DNA from: Trachythela sp. YZ-2020
Taxonomy: Eukaryota; Cnidaria; Anthozoa; Malacalcyonacea; Clavulariidae
Assembly (NCBI GenBank): GCA_016169945.1
Contig: JADLSH010000389.1
Location: 372,001 to 436,000, forward strand
Direction: 5' to 3'
Length of the DNA stretch: 64,000 nucleotides
The notes beneath the pieces were generated by a model. The model searched no databases. It saw only the letters and a program-made list of their open reading frames with translations, and was not told the DNA's origin. The number at the start of each line of letters is the position of its first letter. Positions within the stretch are counted from its first letter, which is position 1. The translations under genes and the position numbers were made by a program. This document shows positions 1-12,000 of this stretch, piece by piece.

Positions 1-1213
1 ATTAAAGTAAGCATATCTGCATGAATGCATATTCAAGAGCATTTACATATAATTATGTTTTAATTGTGTTGGAAAGAATACATTGATAGTTTAGACCTCT
101 TAGTATAAACTTTGTGGAAGAATAGGAGGCAATTTATTAACAACCTCTGGACCAACACCTCTTGTGGTTTCAATGGCTGTAGTAGTGGGCAGACGAAAGG
201 CTTTGCATATAATATACTTTAAGTTATTTTAATGGGGGGCTTCTTAAAAATACAACTAATTTTTGCAACTATTGTATAAACACATGTGATTACAACCAAA
301 AATAGAGCCAAGCTAAAGTCACGGCGAAGAAAAAGTATTTTCCACTCAATACTGTTCGGAAATAACGAGAAAGTTGCTAGTAAACCGGTTTGTTTTCGCG
401 ACAAACCATATCAAAGTGACATGTTAACAAAAATTCGTCTACAAAATTGTGATTTTTAACTGTCTCAGTACATTGTAATCAAGCAGTCAGAAATACATAA
501 AAACAATAAATCTAGATTCTTGGTTACAGAGCTAAATTGTTTACAGTGACCTTACCGATCACTTTATTTACCTCAAAACGTGCGACAGAGCAGTGTTCGA
601 AGCCAGTTTCTTTTGCCAAATTTACTTCATTCCTGTGTCAACTCGAAAGCAATGTTCTGGCGAATTATCGAATGAATTTCGCTTAAACTTACGTTTAAGA
701 GTCCTGATAACATCTGATTGTTAAAAAGATTTATAGTGTATATTTTACAAATTCCATTGATTCAAAAGGGTGGAACCTGCGAAACAGACTAAAGCTTAAA
801 TACAAACTTCTATTTATAGCCACACGTGCAGAACTGGTGATGTCTTGCAGTTGAAAAAAGGTCAGAAAATTTATATTTAATTTGAATTTACAGTCATACA
901 CACACTTATTTGGTGTTACTTAATAATTTTAGCACCCAAAGCCAAAGGTAGATTTTTCAGGCTTTCTCTATGCTTTTGTAAGTCTAACATTGCCAAGCTA
1001 TCGCTATGACTATTTAAATAAGATCCCTATTTAATTAGAGCTACAACAAGGTTCTTGGTGTTAAATTATATCTACATATTTTATTGTAGATTGGTACTAA
1101 CACGCCAAAACATTTGCGGTGGAAAAGAATCACAGCCTGTACCAATGGAGCACGCCAGGAATAACTTCGATTTACTGACAGATTTACTCAATAATTTATT
1201 TTTACGTCGCCAT
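1..1213. other. AT-rich noncoding stretch, nothing recognised
   Basis: I see no coding exon, tRNA signature or clear repeat structure here. Open frames are short and unconvincing. Confidence 0.5.
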
Positions 1214-1873
1214 TTTGAATACATAATCAATTTTTACGATGCCGTTCCGAATCTGCACCGAACACATTCCGAGATTTAAAATAACATGTGCGAGAACAGG
1301 TTAGCAATATATAATACAGAGGGGAGTGAAACGGCCGAGATATTATCTGGTGGTGCTCCTTGGTTAGGCACATTTGCATTTGCTATGCACAAACAGGATG
1401 TTGAGAGATTTTGCCGAATCTTAATTTCTTCAGACATTCTATAGTGAGAGTGTTAAATAACATAAGAGGATTTTGTTTATATGTGAGACAGCTGCGTTTT
1501 TTCAGAAATCCCAGGTCATTTATTTATTTAAAATATAAACTCTATATTAAAATGTGATGATATAATCAAATTAACTATCTTGTTTTGATTTTTAATTCAA
1601 TTGTATAGACCCGCAATAACTGTAGCTTCGTTTGCTCTGCTACAGATGATTCACTCTTGTGCGAATTAAAATGGATACAAATGAAGTGTTAACAGATTTT
1701 GGTCAAGGAGCATGGCCAGATGGCACGATTAAATATACGCAACGCTATTGGTCAATACCCTATCACGTGATCTTGGTTTCACTTCCCGTCTATTTTTATT
1801 ACGTAGTGCCTTCCCCGCTATTTGTTCCGCGCGCGTTCGGAACGCCATCGTAAAAATTGATTATGTATTCAAA
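1214..1873. repeat. Foldback repeat with 38-bp inverted ends
   Basis: The 38 bases at 1214-1251 reappear inverted at 1837-1873, starting TTTGAATACATAATCAATTT. Only one or two positions differ in the core. About 585 bases separate the arms. This layout fits an old inverted-repeat transposon (MITE). I did not find a convincing target duplication, so the true ends may lie further out. Short open frames inside show no family signature. Confidence 0.55.
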
Positions 1874-2907
1874 GTGTGCTCCCTTGGCTGTACATGTTCA
1901 TTCATATAGCTAGAGACTGGGTTGTCAGGATTTTGATTTGGCTGTCGATAAATATCATGCTGTATATGGGCTCAGTTGAACAATCCAAAGGATGCTTATA
2001 TGGAGAGAGCGTTAACATCAACAGATTTGTACTAGACAAATGTCTCTCTTTGATAAAAAAAAATTGTGTGGTGGTATTGGTGGACAAGTGACATTGCCAT
2101 ACAGTTAGTAATATAGAAGGCACATTGCCAGTAATTATTTAACAAAAGTACATCACATTTTGTGTTTATTTGCTATTATTTGCATTCAGTCAAAGCTAGC
2201 TACAAAAACCTTACTTAATGCTGAACACTTTGAAACTCCGTGTCTAAGGCCATGATCTTGAACTATATTACTATTTCATAGTGCTATAAAATAGACAATG
2301 CCAATGCTAAATTTATGTAGTTTATCTGATCTCAACATGCGGTTTTCGATCTTTTGAGCCATCAATTCAAGCCCTTCAAAACAAGGTCAATGCAGGCCTA
2401 ACAATTATCATAATGTTCGCTACAATTATCACATTTGTTTTATAGTTTGTGAGCAAAATTCAAAACCTCGAATATCAAGCATTCAAGGTCTATTGCCTAT
2501 TCAGGCATCAATATTTCAGTGTCTGTTGATTTAATCTGTACTATATATTCCCTTGAATTTTAAACGTTATATATGTTAGTGCTATGTGGACTCGCATGTC
2601 TAACGCACCGCGAATGAAAATGCTTTGCGCTATAATTTTTGACGTAAAACTAAATTTGTCTATCTTCTATGTCTATATGATATAGAAAGTTCAGTATACA
2701 CCAACTCGAGTACCGCTTTACTCTGATCTTATATTTCCCAGTAAACTGTCAACTGATCAAAATATGTTTTATAGTGCATTTGCTTAATCGCCTTTAGACT
2801 TACGGTATCACCGAATTTGTTCGTAATCAATTTAACCCTGGCGTTCTGTGACATCTCCCGCGATCTAGTCGTATATATCATACCAGCGGTTCACTATTTT
2901 GCATACA
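1874..2907. other. Noncoding stretch, nothing recognised
   Basis: Open frames on both strands at about 1.9-2.1 kb overlap each other and show no motif. No repeat was recognised. Confidence 0.45.
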
Positions 2908-3040
2908 TTAGGGTTAGGGGTTTGGATTTGGGGTTAGGGTTCGGGGTTTACGGTTAGGGTTTGGATTAGGGTTTGGGATTAGGATTTGGGGTTAGGATTT
3001 AGGTTTAAGTTTGGGGTTAGGGTTAAGGTTTAGGGTTAGG
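2908..3040 (+). repeat. Degenerate interstitial TTAGGG telomere-type array
   Basis: About 130 bases consist of TTAGGG, TTTGGG, TTAGGGG, GGGTTCGG and similar variants in one orientation. TTAGGG is the telomere repeat of most animals, and internal decayed copies are known in many genomes. The array is too diverged to be a functional telomere. A repeated chromosome-end repair or fusion scar is one reading; a TTAGGG-like satellite is another. Confidence 0.8.
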
Positions 3041-4812
3041 AAACAGAACTAACATTCCTAAAAAGTAATTTAGCGAAGGCAATAAATATCCATGTAAGTT
3101 GTAGAACAAACGTTATATTCGGTAATAAAATAGCACTGAACATCGAGTTGCTTTCGGGCGATGTTATTTAATATTTTGTCGAAATATCGCTGACATGATA
3201 CGTTTGGACCGCGGACGGGTACACAGAACGCCCGGGTTAGATTGATTACCAGCAAAACTTGCAAATGACGATTTCATTAACGAAAATACGAAACGAGGAC
3301 ACTAGCCTAAGAAGCGTCAGCCGGTTTGACGCGATCGCCTTCATACAAGCCAACATATACTCTGAACACTCTGCACAGCCACCTTTATTCTTGAAGTCAC
3401 ACACAAACGAAGCTCATATATAGCTCGTTTTAAACCCTATAAATATGCTAATGATCTAATAAGGCAATTAATTAAACCATGATGTCCAAGGAATTTATAT
3501 AAATATGCGTCATGTTTCATCATTTGACCAAGCCGCTGTCGCGTTTCGCCATTGTTGATTTCAACTCGTATTCCCTTCAACTTAGATAGTTATTGAAATA
3601 TTAAATCTGCGATATAGCACTCGTCGTTCTGCTCATCCTATTACTCTTTCTGGACGGACACCGTCGAATATCATCCTCCAGAAGATGATGATTTGAGCGC
3701 TCGTATATTTGGCGCCCCTCTCCCAAAACGGACGAAAATACCACCAATCGATTCAGCAAAACCACCAATCGATTCTTGGCTAATGCCAAACAAATCGCTA
3801 AACATATTGTTTTACAGATCTCCGTGAGTTTTAACCTTAGTAATCTGACATATTTATTATATAGGTAAACTAATTATATATTCAGTACTTTTGGCCGATT
3901 ATAACTTCTGTTTTAAAAACCGTGTGATTTTCGCTAATACACGTTTTATAGAGCTTTAAAAACAGTACCTACTGACCAACTTTCAAAGAAAAACAATAAA
4001 AATTGTCAAAGTAACGGCGAAATGTGAATCTTAGCGTGCGGGCCAAACTGGACTTTCAGACAAAAACAACCGGAAGAGGTCCAAAGACTGTTGCTATGGT
4101 TTTTTAAGGGGCCGGATGAATTCCCCAGGGTAAAGTACCCTATATAAGATATTTTTACTGTAAAATTCAACCTTAGAAGTCAGCTCACAAAATATTTCGA
4201 AATTTTCACAAAAGCTTATTTTGTAAGGATTCCAACGGTGTTAGTTTCATTGCCAGAAGGTAAATATTTGCAAAGGAAATCGTACTCGAAGTGCTCTTGC
4301 GACAACATAATTAAAATGCGGCAGACTAGAAAGAGTTGAAGGCAATCGTGTTAAAGAGTAAGCAGTGTATATTTTGGTGCTTATATGTGAAAGCTTGACT
4401 CAAATTGTCTATATACATGCTTCACATACGTACACACGTGTTTAACACACAGCAAATGAAAACGCTTCGAAAGCGTCACCATATGCAATAATCTTTATCT
4501 ATTAACGAACCCTGGTGATAATGTAACAACACTTTTGAAATGTCTATCATAATATCACACTGCATGTGGGCGTAACAGACGGGCAAGCTGAACCGAAAGT
4601 CACGAGTACAAGTCTAGATCTAGCCTGGCCACTACTAGATGTATAAAAAATGTAATCCAACATTGGAATGTTATCGCGCGCCGAATATTTAATGGCCCAA
4701 TCCGATCCGATGAAAGAGAAGTCTTCGAAAACACATTTTTTCATCTGGGAATTAAACGTGCTTCGAATTTTCAAACGTTTCCCGAATGCAAATCATAGTA
4801 CAGCAATGCCAG
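3041..4812. other. Noncoding stretch, nothing recognised
   Basis: Only short, motif-free open frames occur here (for example at 3.1, 3.6 and 4.6 kb on the minus strand). The missing first exon of the NTF2-fold gene could lie here or in 5501-5911, but I could not identify it. Confidence 0.4.
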
Positions 4813-4816
4813 TTAA

Positions 4817-5496
4817 GGTGGCTCCCTACAATTTTTGAAATATGGTAAATTTATTATTTAGATTGATTTTTTTGAAGAACTGTTATTTGTTAGCAGACAA
4901 AAATTGTACCACATATATTGAACAACATTCTAAGAGTCGGAAATTGTTCACAAATTAAATATGACGTCATTATCGTTCCTATGGTAACAATGACGTTTCA
5001 ATATGGCCGACATTTTAGCTTTTAACGCATTTACTCGAAAAAACGCCCGGTTACCCCTATTTTTTATTTTATAAAACATTTTCGTCTAGTACAGTGGATC
5101 ATCTAAACAAGTTTAAAAAAATTCTGTGAAGCCAAATTTTTAAAAAATTAATAAACATGATTTTTCGCTATAAATATTTTTTGGCTCTACAGAATTTTTT
5201 TAACCTTGTTCAGATAATCTATTTTTCTACAGGAAAGCGTTTCATGAAATAAAAAATGGGAGTAACCGGGCATTTTTTAGAGTAAAGTGCGACAAAAGAC
5301 AAAATATCGGCCATATTGAAACGTCATTGTTACTATAGCAACGGTGATGACGTCATTTTTGTAAACAATTTTCAGCTCTTAGAATGTTGCTCAACATAAG
5401 TCATACAATTTATATTTTCTAACAAGTAAAAATTGTTTTAAAAGTTTGATCTAAATTGTAAATTTTCCACATTTCAAAAAATTGTAGGGAGCCACC
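4817..5496. mobile_element. 680-bp palindromic MITE with TTAA ends (piggyBac-like)
   Basis: The element begins GGTGGCTCCCTACAATTTTT and ends with its inverted complement. It is flanked on both sides by TTAA (4813-4816 and 5497-5500). The two halves are inverted copies of each other over nearly the whole length. For example, the ATGACGTCAT and AATATGGCCG blocks on the left recur inverted on the right. A TTAA duplication is typical of piggyBac, and also of Kolobok, so superfamily assignment is an inference. No transposase is encoded, so movement would need a partner element. Confidence 0.8.
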
Positions 5497-5500
5497 TTAA

Positions 5501-5911
5501 GTCTGTCATGTTCTAACCACCAAATTTCGTCGTAAAATCGTGATTTACACATCCATATATCTCAAATTTACTAAAACGTGATCTGAAATAGTCCATGCTT
5601 ATCTTCATGGAAAAATGCGTTTTCGATGGGGAAAAGGTATCATTCGACAGCTAAAAAATTGATCTTTATTTGCGCGAAAGAAGAAAATATGTAACTTAAG
5701 TAATAAACGCACGAAAGCATGCTAAGTAGGATTACCTTTCTTGATAATTTATACGCCCGGCATAATTAACAATTATACCATGAGCTCGAGTCGTATATGA
5801 GCTGATAGCCAACAAGGTGCGTAGCACCGAGTACTCTACCCACACTGGCACCGCACGTTAATTCGAGGTATGTAGCTACGCACTTAACCTTGCATCGTTT
5901 GTTTTTTTCAG
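5501..5911. other. Noncoding stretch upstream of the NTF2-fold exon
   Basis: No exon was recognised. It contains, at 5832-5859, a 28-base block that recurs inverted at 54256-54283. It ends in a pyrimidine tract and CAG acceptor at 5901-5911. Confidence 0.5.
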
Positions 5912-6055
5912 ACGTCTTCCGTGAAGGGCTTATTAAACGTGCTGCCTTCTTCGATCAAATGTTCGCTAAAACTAACTTCGATGAGATTCTGAAGTATTAT
6001 ACCGATGATTTCATTTGTCTCTATTCTGGCCAGCCAATTATAAGGGATAAAGCAG
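5912..6055 (+). CDS. Exon A of the NTF2-fold gene
   Basis: The exon lies between a strong pyrimidine tract with CAG and a GT donor at 6056 (GTTTGG, an unusual donor). It encodes the N-terminal helix and the first strand. It starts in phase 1 and ends in phase 1, so it joins cleanly to 16033. Confidence 0.75.
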
Positions 6056-9000
6056 GTTTGGTATTTATTTTATTTTTTATTTTACAAGTTTTGCCATTGA
6101 GAAATAAAGATATACATTTAAAAACTTTTTACGTTTGGCGTCGCTATATTGGTGCAAAAAGAGCTAATGCGCCTGCACCCAACCGGCACTAATTGTTATG
6201 TCTCACATTTTGCCTCCAAAATCACTACGATTTGGCATTCGCGTAAGCCCGATAATGCTGTGTATTTCTGTGTTCTTTCTGTAACGTTGTAAACAGATAT
6301 TGTTTGGTATAGTTTAGAATGGTATTATTAATTCCTCTACTGAATCAATGAGAACAACCTTGATTTTTCTTGAATGATTATACTGCGCATGTGCTCTCGA
6401 TCACATAATGTTCGCCCCACAAGCGTTAAATTAACTTTAGGTAGATATATACCGAAAATTGCAGGACTAAAAACATCTGAATTTAGATTATAATACATCT
6501 GAATTTATATTAAAATACTTTTTATGATTAATCAATGTTGTATTGAACACAAAATATATTAATCCAATAGCAAGTATACAAAATAAACACTTACCCGTTA
6601 TTAAATACGTACGCTTCAAAGTTCAAAACTCCAATATCTTGCCCTTTACCGTCTTAGAATATTAATTAATGTGAAGTTCCTCTGAATATTTTCATTTATT
6701 TATTGCATAAATTATCATAATTATACCGTCCACGCATCGCAGCGAGCGCACTGAGCTAAATTAATCTGGAGGAACAGCTGCAAAAACATTGGCATTTGCT
6801 GACGCCAATTGGTTCCTTTGCCATTGGTAAGGACCAACCGCGATCCAAAGTCATTTATCCCCCTGGTTTTTGCACAAATATTGTGATAGAATTTTTCTGA
6901 TTTTCTCCCACTTTTATTGCTTGTCTTACAACGTCAAGACAAAGTTCCTTTTATAATACGCTCGTCGGTGTAACGATTCACTATAAATAGAATATTTGCA
7001 TGCGCGAATAGGAACTTTATGTTTTTCGTCTTGTTAGTATTAGATTTAGAGATAAATAATTAGTTTAGATATCAAGGGTGTGGAGCAAATGTGTCTCCTA
7101 AGATAACAAGTTTGCCCGAGCCAATGTTATAAGATAAGCTATACAATTAAAATAATGACGTAGGTTGTCTGTTATAAAGCCACCCTCAAACTTTCTGCTG
7201 CCATTCGCTGCAGTCTTTCTGGCGAATAAGAACATCAGAACTTTTCACACCCCGCCTCCTCCCCATCGTGCATTCATATAGTTTCTTTGGCTAGGATTGT
7301 GCAAGGTGTTGCGAGTACTGGCGTAATTTGTGCCCTCACCTTCACTGGGCAAAACAATTTTAACACATATGTTAAATTTAGAGTTAACGATTTCTGTTAA
7401 TGTTTAGTAAGTTCTGTTAATGATTAATAAAATGGCTAGGGGAAATTTACCCCTAGTCCAAAATATCCCAAAAACGTGTCGGGAGTCTCACTTATATTTT
7501 GTGCCCAGTAAACGAGCTGCGGAAATGCAACATCCAGTGTGCGAAAGATTGTGTATCAGTACCAAAAGTCACTCTGCAAGACGGAAAGCATAAAGGAGAA
7601 TATTTATTTTCACAGTCACAGCCACAGCCACAGATGATACATGTATTAAGATTCGTGAATTTTTTTTTACTTTCCGGCAAACAGCAAACATATAGTTATC
7701 ATAAACATGTTAATTTTAGACACGAAAATTCTGATTTTACAGAGGATATAGTTCTCCATTGTGATTCAACAATGTATGTCACCAGCCTCGTACCCAGGCG
7801 CTTTTAAGGAAAGAAAAATATATCGCATTCAGCTTATTTATAGAGATCAGTGGCTAAGCTGAGCGAGCGCGCGGAGGTGCCTGGGGAGGGCGCGACGAAG
7901 GAAGCACCTTGCAGAAAATGTATTAAAGATGGCGGCAGTGATTTTTAATATCAATGAATGCAAATGAGAAAATATTGCAATTGTCGTCGCAAACTGAAAG
8001 ATTTATATACAGTGTTGTATGTTCAGGAAATATTTTGTGTCCACTGATGAATGCACTGTGAAAAGAGTTTTTTCTGAAAAACAAAAAGCATTTTTATAGT
8101 GTACTTTCATATATTTTTTACGTATTAAATAATAAAACATTAAAACCAATGCAATACTGATAATTTGCAATTTAATTTAATGTAGTTATAAGTTAAAATG
8201 GTACTTTCCTGCCAGTGCCCTGAGCCCCTGGCATTGATTTGGTCTTCTAAAAACAGAATTTCTGTTTTATGCTCACTGAATTATTCCATGCATATGCTTT
8301 CTGCCATTTATTTGCACAGAAAGATTAGTACCTATTAAAATTGTGCATGACACACACTGTGATTTGACAGCAGCGTACCTATAGACCATCGATCATTTCT
8401 CATACTCAAATTGTAATAAATTCATGCTATGTTTAAAACATTTTAGGGCTACTCCTATATGGGGGGAGGGGGGAGTAGGACTCTGTGCTCTGTCTTTCAC
8501 ATTCGGATTTCAATGACCGATGTGGCCATGCTACCCTTTCCCCAGGGTCCCTGAAAGATATTTTATCAGGCTCTAAAAAGGTTCAGCAAATAACACTCAA
8601 ACAAGACATTGAAAGTCATTTGCTGGGCTATTACTGTATATCTATTTTTAAGTTTTCTCAGGTTTGTTATTGTATTACTACAATCACCTCAAAATCTCAT
8701 ACTATATATTAAAAGCAAAATAAAACACCCTAATTTACTGTCTACTTCTTATGCCGACCAGGGCCATAATAATGATTTCTACAAAAATTATAGTGCATTA
8801 TTTTACAAACATTAAATTTATACTAGCTATGGCATGTAGACAGAATAACACATTTGTTCACATTCAATAATTTATTTCTGTTTTGTTTTCATACCCCCTA
8901 GTCGAGTGCCGACTAGGGGGTATGGGGCATGCTACCGCAGAAAATGTTGAAATGTAGAGGCTATGGAATGCCATAACCGCCATCGCTCTCTCCCACGATA

Positions 9001-12000
9001 GTTACGCTCCTAGTATTGCCTGACTTTTGATACACCACTGCAGACGATTAACGGCTCAAGACACGGTCAGATTTTTGCGACCTGATTTGTGAAACTTTGT
9101 TCATAAGGAGGAAATTATTGTTGATTAATGATCCAAGCACATTATATACTAAAATTCACCGGTAATTAAATTAAACACACGCCAAATTTGTGGGAGAACG
9201 GGTTCGGGGTGAAGACTGAAGTGAACCAATATTTATACTCTGGTCAACCCAAAGACTCATTCTAGCCTTATGTTTTCATCCCGCGGGGGTATACATGAGA
9301 CCCGCTAAGAGAGACTAAATGCCCTAGGGGTAAAAACGCCGATAGAGCCCTGTCATCAAGGTTGCGACCCTCTCCGACATTACCTGAACCAATGGGTGAT
9401 AATCCCCTTGGACAGTCCTTACGATTCGACTGATTATATTTCCATGAAATAATCTGAGTCTATGGGCAATGAAGTTGACCATTTGGAACACTTCAACCCC
9501 GAACCAAAACTTTATTCAACATCAACAAGTTTAGATATATACAACATGATCATTCACAGCAATAAAATTGTTTGTGTTTTCCTCTTGGATTAATTATCCA
9601 GCATAACTAAAGCAAGACCACATCCAGCATGATACAGCAAGATACAGCAAGAACATTTCCAGCGATACGATAGAATTGGTCGTTTGTTCCTCTTGGATTA
9701 CCCTGCATGAAAATAACTATATAATGAGATAGATAAATATATCGTCCATTAGATTAGTTCCTCCAACATGTAAAATAGAAGGGTGGGTGGGTGGAAATTT
9801 TTATTCTTGCAGAATTTCGTGTTTATTCAGTTGAAACATTCGGCAAAGTGACACGCTTGACGTTATATAGCGCGCTTTACCTATGGTCATTGAAATATGA
9901 TTGGCAATAGAGTCATTCGATTGGCTGAGCAAATTGCATTCGTATTGCACGTGTCCGGACATACTTTGAACTTTGATCAGAGATCTTTTCTTGTGAATTT
10001 AGTGGGTGTTGACAGGCTTTTCCCACTTGTTGTATAGTAAAACAAACCTCAAGTTAATGTGTTGTCTCATTAACTTAAATTTATACATTGTGATCTATAA
10101 ATTGGCTTTAATAAACGAATTTGTCTCATTCATATTTAATTCAAATATTTTTTATATATTTTATAGTTATAAAAACCTTTACCTTGCGTCAATATCTCGA
10201 AATATTAGCAAATAACCACGAAATAGCTGCGTATTTTATTATGAAAGCGGGGAAAAACCCCGCGAAGATTGAATATTTTGCATATAAAATAGTTTTCTAC
10301 GACAATTCACCGATAACTGCACGAACTAGGCTCTTTACGTTCGGAAAGAACTCGTAAAATGCGTCTGCGATCTTGAGACACGGTCCGCGGTTCTACTGTT
10401 CTAAATATAGTAACTACCCACTGTGGAGGTTATCAAGCCAATCACAGCGCAAGATTTTGTGACGTGAGACACGGGAGACACGGTGACAATGTTTTCGTTG
10501 CGCAATAATGTTTAACTGTTTCATTTTGATGTATATGTTGCCATCAAAATGAAACAGTTAAACATTATCTTTTATTATGTCCTCGTTTTGCTGCTCAACG
10601 TAATGAACTTCTTACCTCTGCTGCACAAGTTTGTGGAAAAGCATGGCTAACGAGCAATGACAATGGAAAACTTGAATTTTTATTGAACGGTTCTGTTCAA
10701 TTAAGTTTTGATGAAAATTGTTTATTGTTCGGTGCTGTTCAACGTTTTATTTTGGATACTTGTCGCTTCTCCTAGCAATGCTTTGTGCGTTTATGTATCT
10801 TGTTTTTTCTGTAACACTATCTTATTTTGTTTGTTTATTTGTGTGTTATTTGGTGTAAATAATTTTATATATCCTTTTTTTTTTACATGTGAGCCCCCTC
10901 GATAAGCATGGCTTTTGGGGCAAACAGTTAAATAAAGTTTATATAAAAAAAAAAAAAAAAATAATGCCCAAGGAGTTGTATTCGGTAAATTCTCCGCATT
11001 TGCATTGCAAATCGAAGAAGCTGAAGATGGTGGTTTTGTTGTAAGATACAACTATACAACCTCATCAAAATTTAGGTAACTACGTTTATGTCGAGTTCTG
11101 TTGCCTGCGAATTTGTGAGATTTCAACATCAATGAAGCAATGTTTACAAATTTATAAGGTAAGGATTCCTCGTTTTGTTCTTGGAATATACTTCTATTAG
11201 ACGAATATACAAACCAATACGTGCATTATGTAAATTAAGACAGAATATTTAACAACTAATTGAGGCGCAATTTCGCGTCAGTTGTATAAATCTCGTGTGT
11301 GTTTATGTCAAATATGACCTTTATAATCCATAAAATTGCCGAATTATATAGTCTACCGTATATAGTGATTCAGTGACAGTATTACTGGCTGGACGGTTAT
11401 TGTAAGTCCCTACTATAACCTTATTTAGTTTTATTTAAATTCAGTGAAAGCGTGATACGATTTATATGCTGTGGTTGCCTACAAATTGATACAATTTTGC
11501 TGTGTTACTGTAAATATATAATTATAAGATATTTGATCAGTTGTTGTTTTGGGGGTTGTTGTTGGTGGAGGGGGGTTGGGACCAGAGGAGGAGGCAGAGC
11601 ATGTGACTGTACATTGCCCTTTAGAATGTATTTTGGAGAATTATTTATCATTATTTCCACAATTCATTAGGATAGTGCATACTGCATAAGTTTGTGATGT
11701 TATAAATGCATAATTTGCAGGTTTCCTTGTACGGTATTGGATATGGGTCCATGCAGGCCGACCTCGTCTATTTCAGGAAAATTGTTTCTAAGTAGAACCG
11801 CTTAGTTACCCAAGCTTGCTTAGCTGGTGTACTATATGGTCTACAAATATAGATCACTTATTCAATTATAAAAAGGCCAGATGAAGATAATTTTCTCATC
11901 CTTTTGTCCATATATCCTTCCTGGTCTGTTTCTCCCTATCGGTTCATTCAATACTTAGTCGGCGTGGTTTTGTTTTGTATCCTGTCACTGTTGTACAGGT

